Both the position numbers and the translations under genes were made by a program. Shown piece after piece: positions 1 through 9,215 of a DNA stretch of 49,527 bases. How positions within the stretch are numbered: the stretch's first letter is position 1; the number at the start of each line of letters is the position of its first letter. Under the pieces are notes generated by a model that saw only the letters and a list, made by a program, of their open reading frames with translations, had not been told where the DNA came from and did not search any database. Source of the stretch: Ornithomonoglobus_A sp045532455 (GTDB lineage: Bacteria > Bacillota > Clostridia > UBA1381); the NCBI GenBank assembly GCA_045532455.1, contig JAZSFX010000025.1, forward strand, positions 1-49,527, in the 5' to 3' direction.

Positions 1-18
1 ACCGCTTGGCCTCCGACT

Positions 19-519
19 TTGAATAAATTGGCATATAATGAGAATGTAGCATACAAGTATGCGTATGACTACGAAGAATATATACAACAAAATACCCCAA
101 AACGCCCTAAGGTAAAGATACAGCCACAGGTAAAAACAAGCAAAAAGTGTGCACTATATATTGCACGTATTTCGGTGATAGCACTGTCGGCTGCATTTAT
201 GGTATCTACCTTTATTTCGGTGCACGATACAAAGCTTGTTGTAGCTAATCTTACCTCGGATTTAAAAAAGGAAGAAGCTATTACAAATCAAAAGGCTTAT
301 GAACTCGATAACAGTTTTAGTCTTTCGGAAATAGAAGCAGAAGCTACTTCAAGACTTGGTATGCAAAGACCCGAAAGTTATCAGTACGTATACGTAAATG
401 TAAAACAACAGGATTCTGTTGAAAAAACCGCCTCAGCTGAGGAGGGTGTAATAAAAAGTATACGTGCGGCTGCATCGACGGTTTTTGGTAATATAGTTGA
501 CTTTTTCAGCATAAAATAG
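19..519 (+). CDS. ftsL: FtsL/DivIC-like cell division protein
   Basis: Small bitopic division protein expected to act at the septum with DivIB/DivIC and the FtsW-PBP synthase. Seen: a basic cytoplasmic N-terminus with a Tyr-rich start, one membrane span at about residues 46-67, a probable coiled coil at about 70-105, and the typical FtsL ending in which an Ala/Thr-rich helix runs into LGMQRPE (113-119). The 166-residue length fits the family. It sits directly upstream of a transpeptidase PBP, the normal dcw position after mraZ and rsmH, which would lie left of the window. The start is uncertain: the frame is open to base 1, and the TTG at 19 has no visible Shine-Dalgarno, so the true start may be outside the window. 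The family is inferred from architecture and context because FtsL sequences diverge strongly. Confidence 0.72.
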   Translation: MNKLAYNENVAYKYAYDYEEYIQQNTPKRPKVKIQPQVKTSKKCALYIARISVIALSAAFMVSTFISVHDTKLVVANLTSDLKKEEAITNQKAYELDNSFSLSEIEAEATSRLGMQRPESYQYVYVNVKQQDSVEKTASAEEGVIKSIRAAASTVFGNIVDFFSIK

Positions 520-523
520 CTAT

Positions 524-546
524 AAGGAGCTTTGCAGACTCCTTTT
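524..546 (+). terminator. Weak hairpin with short T-run between ftsL-like gene and PBP gene
   Basis: AAGGAG (524-529) can pair with CTCCTT (539-544) around a 9-nt loop, followed by TTTT. The six-pair stem is weak, so it could be an attenuator or chance. The PBP gene downstream has no obvious own promoter and probably depends on read-through. Confidence 0.3.
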
Positions 547-606
547 CGTCTTGGTGCGATGTGAAAAAGTTTTTGAAATTGTGGGAGAAAGGCTTGGATG
601 ATATAA

Positions 607-2850
607 TTGACTCCATCATTAAACAGTATAAAAAAACGAATATTTCCGTTTATAGTTATAGTTATTGCGTGTATGGCTATATTGGTATTACGTCTTGTGT
701 ATTGGCAGGTAATACGCGGCGATGAACTGAGCCGCCGTGCAAAAGCACAACAGACAGGCAGCAGTATAATAACCGCTTCACGCGGAAACATATACGACCG
801 TAACGGAAAGATGCTTGCGCAAAGCACATCTGTGGATACATTAATCTGTAATCCAAATGATATAAAAAACAACAAAAATGCAGATTATATTGTAAAAACT
901 CTTGCTCCTATTTTAGATATGGAGGAAGAAAAGCTTACAAAGCTTTTAACACAGAACAGTAACTATCAGGTAATAAAAAAACGTATTTCTATGGAGCAAA
1001 GCAACCAGATAAAAGCTCTTATGGATTACGAAAACAGTCCCGAAACTGCAAAAAATCTTTCGGGCTTATATTTTGAAGATGACTCAAAGCGCTACTATCC
1101 TTATATGATAGCTCCTCATATCCTTGGTTTTACGGGATATGATAACAATGGCTTGCAAGGTATTGAGCTTACTTTCGATAACGAGCTTTCGGGAAAAGCA
1201 GGCTCAATAGACGCAAAAAGAACTGCAGGTGGCACTACACTCGAAACCGACCAGGAGGAGTACTTAAATGCTGCTTCAAAAGGCGCAGACGTTGTGCTTA
1301 CAATAGACGAAACTATTCAGCACTTCTTAGAAAAGCATCTTGAAGAAGCTATTACCGAATATAAGTTAAAGGAAGGCGCTGCAGGAATTGTAATGAATCC
1401 TAAAACAGGCGAAATTCTTGCAATGGCAACAAAACCCGACTTTGATGCTAATAACCCCTACGATGTAGAGGCTTTTAACGAATACATAATGCAGTTTGAA
1501 ACACAGACTGCGGTTGCTGAAGATGATGAAGAAGAGAAGGAAACCGAAGAAGAACGCACACGAAGTCTGCAGAACAGAATGTGGCGAAACAAGGCCATTT
1601 CCGATTCATACGAGCCAGGTTCTACATTTAAAATAATAACTGCAGCAGCGGCTTTAGAGGAAAATATTGTAAATAACGAATCTACTTTCTATTGTCCCGG
1701 TTTTAAGGTTGTTCACGACAGACGTATAAGCTGCGCAAACAAAAACGGCCACGGCTCACAAAACTTCATTCAGGGTGTGCAGAACTCATGTAACCCTGTA
1801 TTTATGGATTTAGGCATAACGCTTGGCTCCGATAAATTTATGGAATACTTTACTGCATTTGGTCTTAGCGAGAAAACTGATATTGACCTTGTGGGCGAGT
1901 CGTCGAGTATATATTACAAAAATGGTATGAGCGACGTTGACCTTGCAACAAGTGCTTTCGGTCAGGGTATTCAGGTTACGCCTATACAGCTTATAAGTGC
2001 AATATCAGCAGTTATAAACGGCGGCGAACGAATGAAGCCGCAGATTGTTAAAGAAATAAGAAATTCAAACGGAATAGTAAAGAGTTTCGAAACAGAGGTT
2101 GTAAACAGAGTAATATCCGAAGAAACCTCACAAACAATGCGTACTATTCTCGAAAAGGTTGTTTCTTCTCCGAATGCAACAGGTAAAAACGCATACGTAA
2201 AGGGTTGCAGAATAGGCGGAAAAACAGGAACTTCCGAAAAAGCACCCAGAGGCTCCGACAAGCGTATTGCTTCGTTTGTAGGCTTTGCTCCTGCAAACGA
2301 CCCCGAAATAATATGTCTTGTAATGCTCGACGAGCCACAGACACAAAACAAGTATGGCGGTACTATTGCTGCTCCGCTTGTTGGTGAATTAATAGAAGAT
2401 ATTTTAAACTACCTTGGTGTAGAAAAACAATACAGTGCAGATGAGGAGCCTTTAGTTCTGGATACTGTTCCAAACGTTATAGGCACTCACAGAAATGATG
2501 TAAGAGATATATTCAAGCAAAACACTCTCGACTTTGTTATAAAGGGAAATGGCGAAAAGGTTATTGAACAAATTCCGAGCGAGGGTACGGTTATGAATGA
2601 GGGCTCACTTGTTATTCTCTATACAGAGGAGCACGAGGAGGAGCTTGTAAGTGTTCCCGACTTTACTAATATTTCTATAAACGAGGCACGCGCATCTTTA
2701 AAATCACTTCATCTTAATTTTGAAGTTTCAGGTGCCGGACACAGTGAAATATACTCTGCATATGGTGTAAAGCAAAGTGTAGCGCCGGGAGAAAAAGTTC
2801 CTGTGGGAACTGTTATAGGTGTCGAATTCAGACAGACTGCTCAAGATTAA
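607..2850 (+). CDS. Class B penicillin-binding protein (SpoVD/PbpB type) with two PASTA domains
   Basis: Membrane-anchored D,D-transpeptidase that cross-links septal or spore peptidoglycan, working with an FtsW/SpoVE glycosyltransferase. Seen: an N-terminal membrane helix at about residues 12-31, then a PBP dimerisation domain (SRGNIYDRNG near 58). The transpeptidase domain has all three motifs: STFK with Ser339, SCN at 394-396, and KTG starting at Lys539. Two PASTA domains follow, at about 620-677 and 680-745. Between the substrate-side loop and the STFK helix lies a strongly acidic stretch (residues 305-316, nearly all Asp/Glu). The start is a TTG. An ATG at 598 in the same frame is stopped at once by TAA, so 607 is the earliest possible start; the GGGAGAAAGG ribosome site sits rather far upstream. 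Whether it is the vegetative (PbpB) or sporulation (SpoVD) paralogue cannot be told from this window. Confidence 0.93.
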   Translation: MTPSLNSIKKRIFPFIVIVIACMAILVLRLVYWQVIRGDELSRRAKAQQTGSSIITASRGNIYDRNGKMLAQSTSVDTLICNPNDIKNNKNADYIVKTLAPILDMEEEKLTKLLTQNSNYQVIKKRISMEQSNQIKALMDYENSPETAKNLSGLYFEDDSKRYYPYMIAPHILGFTGYDNNGLQGIELTFDNELSGKAGSIDAKRTAGGTTLETDQEEYLNAASKGADVVLTIDETIQHFLEKHLEEAITEYKLKEGAAGIVMNPKTGEILAMATKPDFDANNPYDVEAFNEYIMQFETQTAVAEDDEEEKETEEERTRSLQNRMWRNKAISDSYEPGSTFKIITAAAALEENIVNNESTFYCPGFKVVHDRRISCANKNGHGSQNFIQGVQNSCNPVFMDLGITLGSDKFMEYFTAFGLSEKTDIDLVGESSSIYYKNGMSDVDLATSAFGQGIQVTPIQLISAISAVINGGERMKPQIVKEIRNSNGIVKSFETEVVNRVISEETSQTMRTILEKVVSSPNATGKNAYVKGCRIGGKTGTSEKAPRGSDKRIASFVGFAPANDPEIICLVMLDEPQTQNKYGGTIAAPLVGELIEDILNYLGVEKQYSADEEPLVLDTVPNVIGTHRNDVRDIFKQNTLDFVIKGNGEKVIEQIPSEGTVMNEGSLVILYTEEHEEELVSVPDFTNISINEARASLKSLHLNFEVSGAGHSEIYSAYGVKQSVAPGEKVPVGTVIGVEFRQTAQD

Positions 2851-2869
2851 ACTTTAAGGGGGACTAATT

Positions 2870-4321
2870 ATGCTTGCTGATAAGCTTTTTGGTGATATTT
2901 GGTGTAGTAGCTTCGAAAACATAGATATAACGGGTATTGCATACGATTCAAGAGCTGTTATGCAGGGTAATGTATTTGTTTGCGTAAAAGGCTTTGAAAC
3001 CGACGGACACAAATACGTAGATTCCGCTATTAAAAATGGTGCAGCAATTATTGTTGCACAGGATAAAATTGATGTAAATGTACCTGTTATATATGTAGAA
3101 AATACAAGACGAACTCTTGCGGATATTGCGTGCACCTACTACGGCAATCCCTCGGAAAACTTTAAGCTAATAGGTATAACGGGTACAAACGGGAAAACAA
3201 CCACAACCTACCTTATTAAAAGCATTCTTGAAGAAGCAGGCTTGTGTGTTGGTGTAATAGGTACTAACCAGAATATAATCGGCGATAAGGTGCTTTTAAC
3301 ACAAAGCACCACTCCTACCACTCCAAACTCATTGGAGCTTCAACAGCTTTTTGCAGAGATGGCACAAAGTAGAGCTGACTGTGTTGTTATGGAGGTTTCG
3401 AGCCACGCGTTAGACCTCGACAGAGTACGCGGCTGCAGCTTTGATGTGGGTGTGTTTACTAATCTTACGCAAGACCACCTCGATTTTCATAAGACTATGG
3501 AAAACTATAAGAATGCAAAAGCAAAGCTATTCGACATTTCTAAAAAAGGTGTAATAAATACCGATGATATACACGGTAGTGATATAGCAAAATCTACCGC
3601 TTGCGACATATTCTCGGTGGGTGTTGATGCTGAATGTGATTTTAAGGCATCTGATATAAATATATCTGCAAACGGTGTTGATTTTAAAGTATCATACAAC
3701 TCCAAAGCATACGATATGCATTTATGTATACCGGGTAAATTCAGTGTATATAATGCCATTTGTGCGGCAGGCGCGGCACTGAGTATCGGCATCGATATAG
3801 ATACAATAAAACAGGGATTGTTAAATGCAACAGGTGTTATTGGAAGATTAGAGGTTGTTCCAACCAATACCGATTACACTGTTATAATAGACTATGCACA
3901 CACTCCTGACGGTCTGGAAAATATTATAAAGGCAACAAAGGAGTTTGCAAAAGGCAAGGTTATAACTCTGTTTGGCTGCGGTGGCGACCGCGACAATTCA
4001 AAGCGCTCTGTAATGGGCGAAATTGCAGGTAAGCTTTCGGACTTCTGCATAGTAACCTCGGATAATCCAAGAACAGAAAATCCCGAGGCTATTATAGATA
4101 TGATAGAAGACGGTATTAAAAAATCCACCTCCGATTATATCCGCATTACCGACAGACGTCAGGCAATTAAATTTGCACTCAAAAATGCAAACGAGGGCGA
4201 TGTAATTATCCTTGCAGGCAAAGGACAGGAAACCTATCAGATAATAGGAAAAGAAAAATTTGATTTTGATGAACGTGTTGTTGTTTATCAGGCTCTGAGA
4301 GAAATAAATAGCGAAGAATAA
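2870..4321 (+). CDS. murE: UDP-MurNAc-L-Ala-D-Glu:meso-diaminopimelate ligase
   Basis: Cytoplasmic Mur ligase adding the third residue of the peptidoglycan stem peptide with ATP. The 483-residue length is normal. Seen: the ATP loop GTNGKTTT (residues 105-112), the central Mur ligase domain with the MEVSSHALDLDRV segment (acceptor and carbamyl-Lys region), and a C-terminal domain with DNPR at 398-401. DNPR is the known signature for meso-diaminopimelate rather than lysine, so the wall is predicted to be DAP type. The start follows AAGGGGG at good spacing, 19 bases after the PBP stop, so it is in the same operon. A strong hairpin separates it from murF. Confidence 0.97.
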   Translation: MLADKLFGDIWCSSFENIDITGIAYDSRAVMQGNVFVCVKGFETDGHKYVDSAIKNGAAIIVAQDKIDVNVPVIYVENTRRTLADIACTYYGNPSENFKLIGITGTNGKTTTTYLIKSILEEAGLCVGVIGTNQNIIGDKVLLTQSTTPTTPNSLELQQLFAEMAQSRADCVVMEVSSHALDLDRVRGCSFDVGVFTNLTQDHLDFHKTMENYKNAKAKLFDISKKGVINTDDIHGSDIAKSTACDIFSVGVDAECDFKASDINISANGVDFKVSYNSKAYDMHLCIPGKFSVYNAICAAGAALSIGIDIDTIKQGLLNATGVIGRLEVVPTNTDYTVIIDYAHTPDGLENIIKATKEFAKGKVITLFGCGGDRDNSKRSVMGEIAGKLSDFCIVTSDNPRTENPEAIIDMIEDGIKKSTSDYIRITDRRQAIKFALKNANEGDVIILAGKGQETYQIIGKEKFDFDERVVVYQALREINSEE

Positions 4322-4345
4322 CGTTAATCACAAATAATGTAATGG

Positions 4346-4380
4346 ATAAGTACGATAAAAATACATATTATCGTACTTAT
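4346..4380 (+). promoter_or_regulatory. Perfect 13-bp hairpin between murE and murF
   Basis: ATAAGTACGATAA (4346-4358) is exactly complementary to TTATCGTACTTAT (4368-4380), with a 9-nt A/T-rich loop. No T-run follows, so it is not a standard terminator. It lies between the murE stop (4321) and the preferred murF start (4411). It could be an mRNA processing or stability element, or a protein site. Confidence 0.7.
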
Positions 4381-4410
4381 TCTGTGTTAGGTGTAATCAG
4401 GGAGAATATA

Positions 4411-5790
4411 ATGCAAAATTTAAGCGTAAACGAAATATTACAAGCAACGGGCGGTACTTTACTTTGCGGTGATGGTGATATGCAAATAACAAATATCACT
4501 ACCGATTCGAGAACTGTAGATTGCAACAGTCTTTTTGTACCTCTTGTAGGTGAGCGTACAGACGGACATAATTTTATTAGCAATGTTTTTGAAAAAGAAT
4601 GTGTGGCTTCTATTACACACAAGGACATTCCCCTACCCCAAAATGCTTGTGTTATTAAGGTTTTGGACACATTAAGAGCACTTGGCGATATTGCTGCATT
4701 TTATAAGGAAAAATACAGAATTCCTACAGTGGCAGTAACGGGAAGTGTGGGAAAAACCACCACAAGAGACTTACTGCACGCTGCTCTTAGTGCAAAATAC
4801 AACACTGTAAAAACAAAGAAAAATTTCAACAACGATATCGGTGTGCCCTTAACAATATTCACTCAGGAAAGTGAGCACGAGAGAGCTGTTATTGAAATGG
4901 GTATGAGCCATTTTGGCGAAATAGAGCGTCTTAGCGAAATTGTAAGACCCGACATAGCAGTTATAACCAACATAGGTATGGCTCATATTGCAAATCTTGG
5001 CTCGCAAGAAGGAATATTAAAGGCAAAGCTCGAAATAACAAAATACTTTAACGAGAATAATACTCTTATAGTAAATGGCGATGATAAGTTCCTATCATCA
5101 ATAAGAGATACAAACCCCGCATATAAAACAATATACTTCGGCATAGAAAATCCACAAAACGACGTATATGCAAAAAACATAGTAAACAAAGGTCTTTCGG
5201 GCATAGAATTTACTGCAGTGGTGGACTCAAAGGAATATAGAGTGTATGTGTCGCAAATTGGAGTACATAATGTATATAATGCTTTAGCGGCAATATGCGC
5301 CGGTTTGGTTTTTGGTGTTGCTGTTGAGGATTCAATAAGGGGTATTGCAGATTGCGAATATACCGCAAGCAGACTTGAGCTTTTAAAGAACGGTGATACC
5401 GAAATAATAAACGATTGCTATAATGCATCACCCGATTCTGTTAAAGCAGCACTTGCAATTATGCCCTATTCAACAAAAAAACGTCGTATTGCAATTTTGG
5501 GCGATATGCTCGAAATGGGCGAATATGCAGACCGCGCTCACTACGAGTTGGGCGAATATGTCATAAAAAACAAGGTAGATGCACTGATTACTGCAGGTGA
5601 AAATGCAAAATTCATTGCTGAATGTGCAAAAAAATCAGGTATGAAAGAGGTGTATTCCTTTAATACAACCGAAGAGGCCGCCTCTTTTAGTGCGGAATAT
5701 GTAAAACCAGATGACTGTGTGCTTGTTAAGGCATCACACGGAATGCATTTTGAAGATATAGTAAATGCGATTGTGAACATTAATTTTTAA
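4411..5790 (+). CDS. murF: UDP-MurNAc-tripeptide:D-alanyl-D-alanine ligase
   Basis: Cytoplasmic ATP-dependent ligase that finishes the UDP-MurNAc-pentapeptide by adding D-Ala-D-Ala. Seen: an N-terminal uridine-binding domain (TDSRTV, then GERTDGHNF), the ATP loop GSVGKTTT (residues 111-118, Lys115), the KNFNNDIGVPLT segment typical of MurF, and NDCYNASPDS in the C-terminal half. I chose the ATG at 4411 because it has GGGAG six to seven bases upstream and gives 459 residues with a family-like N-terminus (MQNLSVNEILQATGG). The longer ORF from the ATG at 4342 would add 23 residues encoded by the hairpin at 4346-4380, which is unlikely to be translated. It belongs to the same operon as murE and mraY. 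Confidence 0.95.
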   Translation: MQNLSVNEILQATGGTLLCGDGDMQITNITTDSRTVDCNSLFVPLVGERTDGHNFISNVFEKECVASITHKDIPLPQNACVIKVLDTLRALGDIAAFYKEKYRIPTVAVTGSVGKTTTRDLLHAALSAKYNTVKTKKNFNNDIGVPLTIFTQESEHERAVIEMGMSHFGEIERLSEIVRPDIAVITNIGMAHIANLGSQEGILKAKLEITKYFNENNTLIVNGDDKFLSSIRDTNPAYKTIYFGIENPQNDVYAKNIVNKGLSGIEFTAVVDSKEYRVYVSQIGVHNVYNALAAICAGLVFGVAVEDSIRGIADCEYTASRLELLKNGDTEIINDCYNASPDSVKAALAIMPYSTKKRRIAILGDMLEMGEYADRAHYELGEYVIKNKVDALITAGENAKFIAECAKKSGMKEVYSFNTTEEAASFSAEYVKPDDCVLVKASHGMHFEDIVNAIVNINF

Positions 5791-5818
5791 GACAAATTAC
5801 GAAAGGAAATAATTTAAA

Positions 5819-6856
5819 ATGGAAGATATTAAGAACTTTTTAATGCTAAATCTACTACCCTTATGTCTGGCATTTACAGTAAGTACTCTGCTTGCCCCAT
5901 CTTTTATAAAATGGCTTAAAAAACTAAAATTCGGTCAGGAAATAAGAGATGAGGGTCCAAAATGGCACGAATCAAAGTCAGGCACTCCTACAATAGGCGC
6001 TGTTATATTTATTACAGGCTTTGTTATCAGTATAATTATTACATTTATTTGTGCATTTATCTGGGGTAATGAGAGTTTTTCTTCCATTAAGGATTCTCTT
6101 TCTATATTAATCATTTCGCTCGGCTTTGGCGCAGTTGGCTTTATAGATGACTACATTAAGGTTGTTAAAAAGAGAAACCTTGGTCTTACATCAAAGCAGA
6201 AATTTGCGCTTCAGCTTCTGTTTGCTATAATCTACATAGCATACGAAATATTTGATGGCGGTATGAATACGGAGTTGATTATTCCGTTTACTTCGGTATC
6301 ACTTACACTGCCTATATGGATTTATGTCCCTCTTATTCTCTTTGTAATAACGGGAGTTGTAAATGCTGTAAACCTTACAGACGGTCTTGACGGTCTTGCA
6401 ACTTCAATAACTATTGTAACATCTTTCACCTTTGCAGCAGTTGCATTTGTATATTCAGATAAAAACATATCATCTCTTGCAATAGCGCTTACGGGCGGAC
6501 TATTGGGATTTTTACTATTCAACAAGTATCCCGCAAAGGTATTTATGGGTGATACAGGCTCACTGTTTCTTGGTGCAATAATTGCACTTTTAGCAATAAA
6601 GATGAATCTTGTACTGTACCTGATTCCTATAGGCTTTGTGTACTTTGCAGAAACACTTTCTGTTATATTACAAACCGCATACTTTAAATATACAAAGAAA
6701 AAGTATGGCGAGGGCAGAAGAATATTTAAAATGAGTCCGCTTCATCATCATTTTGAAATGTGTGGCTGGAAAGAAGTTAAAATAGTAAAAGTATTTACAC
6801 TTGTAACATTGTTACTGTGTGTGATATCATATATTGGTATAATAACTACACTATAA
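5819..6856 (+). CDS. mraY: Phospho-N-acetylmuramoyl-pentapeptide transferase
   Basis: Polytopic membrane enzyme moving phospho-MurNAc-pentapeptide from UDP to undecaprenyl phosphate to make lipid I. Seen: about ten membrane segments, the Asp pair at 110-111 (FIDDYIKV), the NLTDGLDG motif at 185-192, FMGDTGSLFLG, and the C-terminal HHHFE motif starting at His309. These are the conserved catalytic and Mg-binding elements of the family. The 345-residue length is slightly longer than the usual 320-330. The start has GAAAGGA upstream. It is followed after 16 bases by ftsW; in most related dcw clusters murD would come between. Confidence 0.97.
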   Translation: MEDIKNFLMLNLLPLCLAFTVSTLLAPSFIKWLKKLKFGQEIRDEGPKWHESKSGTPTIGAVIFITGFVISIIITFICAFIWGNESFSSIKDSLSILIISLGFGAVGFIDDYIKVVKKRNLGLTSKQKFALQLLFAIIYIAYEIFDGGMNTELIIPFTSVSLTLPIWIYVPLILFVITGVVNAVNLTDGLDGLATSITIVTSFTFAAVAFVYSDKNISSLAIALTGGLLGFLLFNKYPAKVFMGDTGSLFLGAIIALLAIKMNLVLYLIPIGFVYFAETLSVILQTAYFKYTKKKYGEGRRIFKMSPLHHHFEMCGWKEVKIVKVFTLVTLLLCVISYIGIITTL

Positions 6857-6872
6857 AGGAGAATGTGTTAAT

Positions 6873-8045
6873 ATGGCATCTGTCAGAAAACAACCCACTG
6901 TATCGAACAAGAGAGCAAGCAAGCTCGAAAGAAGACAAAAAAGAATAGTAATGGGTGAAATAGACTACACCTTCCTTGTAACAGTAATTCTGATAGTTGC
7001 GGCTGGTCTGGTAGTTCTTCTTTCTGCGTCTGCTCCCGCCGGTCTTGCACAAGAGAGCGGAAATTCATACTCATTTTTTATAAAGCAGGCGGCTTGTGCC
7101 GCACTCGGCTTTGTAGGAATGTGGTTTGTTTCGAGAATTAACTACGAACGTTACAAATCATTTATTCCTCTTGCTATGGGAATTTGCATATTGCTTTTAA
7201 TACTCGTGCTTGTACCGGGTCTTGGCAGAAAAATAAACGGTTCAAGAAGATGGCTTAACACTCCTATTATCCCCGTGCAACCCTCCGAATTTGTAAAGCC
7301 TATAATAGCGATGTTCTTTGCACTTATGATAGAAAAGGGTAATCTTAATTTAAAAACACTTAGCGGCAACGTTCCGTTTATTTGCGTTATCGGAGTTGTT
7401 GTTGGATTAATGCTTTGCGAAACACACCTCAGTGGTGCGATAGTTATAGCAGGTATTGCATTGGTTGTAATGATTGCAGGCGGAACACCTGTAAAGCCTA
7501 TGTTGCTTGCAGGCGCTATTATACTTCCTCTCGGTATCTTTTTAGTATCCTTTAACGAGGTACGATGGGAAAGAATTACAGGTTTTATGGACCCATTTGC
7601 TGATATGCAGGATACTACATACCAGATTTCACAAGCGCTATATGCAATAGGTTCGGGTCGTATATTCGGATTGGGTTTAGGACAAAGCGTACAAAAATAC
7701 ACATATTTGCCAGAGCCATATAACGACTTTATATTTGCAATTATCTGTGAGGAATTAGGACTTGTGGGTGCAGTTGTTGTTATGGCACTGTTCCTTGTAC
7801 TTATTTTCAGAGGAATAAGAATAGCTATGAATGCGCCCGACGTTTTCAGTACACTTACTGCAATAGGTATTGTGGCACAGATTGCTATACAGACTATCTT
7901 GAATATTGCAGTTGCAACTTCAACCGTACCTAACACGGGTGTTGCATTGCCATTCTTCAGTTATGGCGGAACTTCTATTCTTACACTGCTTATTGAAATG
8001 GGTGTGCTACTGAATATATCAAGACGTTCAAAAAAGGTTCAATAA
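6873..8045 (+). CDS. ftsW: SEDS-family septal peptidoglycan glycosyltransferase FtsW/SpoVE
   Basis: Integral membrane polymerase that extends glycan strands from lipid II, partnered by a class B PBP such as the one at 607-2850. Seen: a basic 35-residue cytoplasmic N-terminus, about ten membrane helices, GLGRKINGSRRWL after the fourth, the long extracytoplasmic loop ending in the YLPEPYNDFIFAIICEELG signature, and VPNTGVALPFFSYGGTS near the end. The 390-residue length is typical. RBS AAAGGAG lies 11 bases before the ATG. The assignment to FtsW or its sporulation paralogue SpoVE is open; context (mraY before, murG after) fits either in Clostridia. Confidence 0.95.
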   Translation: MASVRKQPTVSNKRASKLERRQKRIVMGEIDYTFLVTVILIVAAGLVVLLSASAPAGLAQESGNSYSFFIKQAACAALGFVGMWFVSRINYERYKSFIPLAMGICILLLILVLVPGLGRKINGSRRWLNTPIIPVQPSEFVKPIIAMFFALMIEKGNLNLKTLSGNVPFICVIGVVVGLMLCETHLSGAIVIAGIALVVMIAGGTPVKPMLLAGAIILPLGIFLVSFNEVRWERITGFMDPFADMQDTTYQISQALYAIGSGRIFGLGLGQSVQKYTYLPEPYNDFIFAIICEELGLVGAVVVMALFLVLIFRGIRIAMNAPDVFSTLTAIGIVAQIAIQTILNIAVATSTVPNTGVALPFFSYGGTSILTLLIEMGVLLNISRRSKKVQ

Positions 8046-8077
8046 AAGACATATATCGAAAGGAGCAAATCCCCAAA

Positions 8078-9187
8078 ATGAGAGTTATATTTGCAGGTGG
8101 CGGCACAGGCGGCCATATTATACCCGCAATTTCTATCGCAGATTATGCTGCATCACAGGAAGAAAACTTTGAGGCACTCTTTATCGGAACAAAACACGGA
8201 TTAGAAAGCAAGCTTGTGCCAAAAGCAGGATATGATATTGAGTATATAGATATTGAGGGCTTTAGCCGCAAAAATATGCTTAAAAATGTTGGAGTTGCTG
8301 CAAAGCTTATTGTGGCAAATTCTAAATGCAAGAAGATTATAAAGCAGTTTAAGCCTGATTGTATTGTATGCACTGGCGGATATGTAAGCGGTCCGGTAAC
8401 AATGGCGGCAAATGCTATGAATGTGCCATCACTTATACACGAGCAGAATGTATACCCCGGCTTAACTGTAAAGGGTTCGCAGAAGTATGTTGACTATCTT
8501 GCATTAAGCTTTGAGGAAACTGTAGCCCTGATGCAGCAAAAAGAAAAATGCGTTGTAACGGGAAATCCTATAAGAAACGAAATTTTAAACTCCAACAAAA
8601 ACAGCGCACGCGAAAACCTTAATATAACAAAACCGTATGTTTTAATTTTTGGCGGAAGTCTTGGAGCAGATGCAATAAATAACTGTGTTGTAAATATGCT
8701 TAAAAAAATTATTGATGATGGTAAAATTCAGCTTCTGTTTGGTACGGGTGATAGAAACTATGAGAAAATCATAAACAGATTAAAGGAACTGAACATAGAG
8801 CTTAACGAAGATATTCGTGTGGTTTCTTATATTGACGATATGGCGCAGCATATGGCGGCAGCAGATGTGGTTGTTTCGCGTGCAGGTGCAATAACCGTAA
8901 GTGAAATTGCCGCACTTGCAAAACCATCTATACTTATACCATCTCCTAATGTTGTAAGAAATCATCAGGAGCAAAACGCACGTGAGTTCGAAAAGAACGG
9001 TGCAGCAACACTGATAGTAGAGAAAAACCTCACACCCGAGGTGTTGTACAATAAAATTATGGAAATGATTGATAACCCTCAGGGGCTTAACACTATGTCC
9101 GATAATTTAAGAAAAATGGCAAAGACAGATGCACTTGAGCAAATTTATAACTTGATGATAAAAATGACAAAAAAAAGTGAATGTTAA
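8078..9187 (+). CDS. murG: UDP-GlcNAc:lipid I N-acetylglucosaminyltransferase
   Basis: Membrane-associated GT28 enzyme that converts lipid I to lipid II. Seen: the Gly-rich loop GGGTGGH (residues 7-13), a membrane-association segment with GGYVSGP, HEQNVYPG, a second Gly-rich loop GGSLGAD, and the UDP-GlcNAc site SRAGAITVSEIAALAKPS with the downstream NHQEQNA. 369 residues is normal. RBS GAAAGGAG lies upstream. It is the last gene of the plus-strand operon; murC, murB and ftsQ, which often follow, are not here. Confidence 0.97.
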   Translation: MRVIFAGGGTGGHIIPAISIADYAASQEENFEALFIGTKHGLESKLVPKAGYDIEYIDIEGFSRKNMLKNVGVAAKLIVANSKCKKIIKQFKPDCIVCTGGYVSGPVTMAANAMNVPSLIHEQNVYPGLTVKGSQKYVDYLALSFEETVALMQQKEKCVVTGNPIRNEILNSNKNSARENLNITKPYVLIFGGSLGADAINNCVVNMLKKIIDDGKIQLLFGTGDRNYEKIINRLKELNIELNEDIRVVSYIDDMAQHMAAADVVVSRAGAITVSEIAALAKPSILIPSPNVVRNHQEQNAREFEKNGAATLIVEKNLTPEVLYNKIMEMIDNPQGLNTMSDNLRKMAKTDALEQIYNLMIKMTKKSEC

Positions 9188-9215
9188 ATTCACTATAACA
9201 CAAAAGGAAAAATGG

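Noticed and set aside
381..875. Minus-strand frame of 164 codons across the ftsL-PBP junction
   Set aside because: It lies antisense to two real genes, has no ribosome site and no family-like motifs.
7151..7936. Minus-strand 261-codon frame inside ftsW
   Set aside because: Shadow of a membrane protein gene; composition mirrors ftsW codons and there is no start signal.
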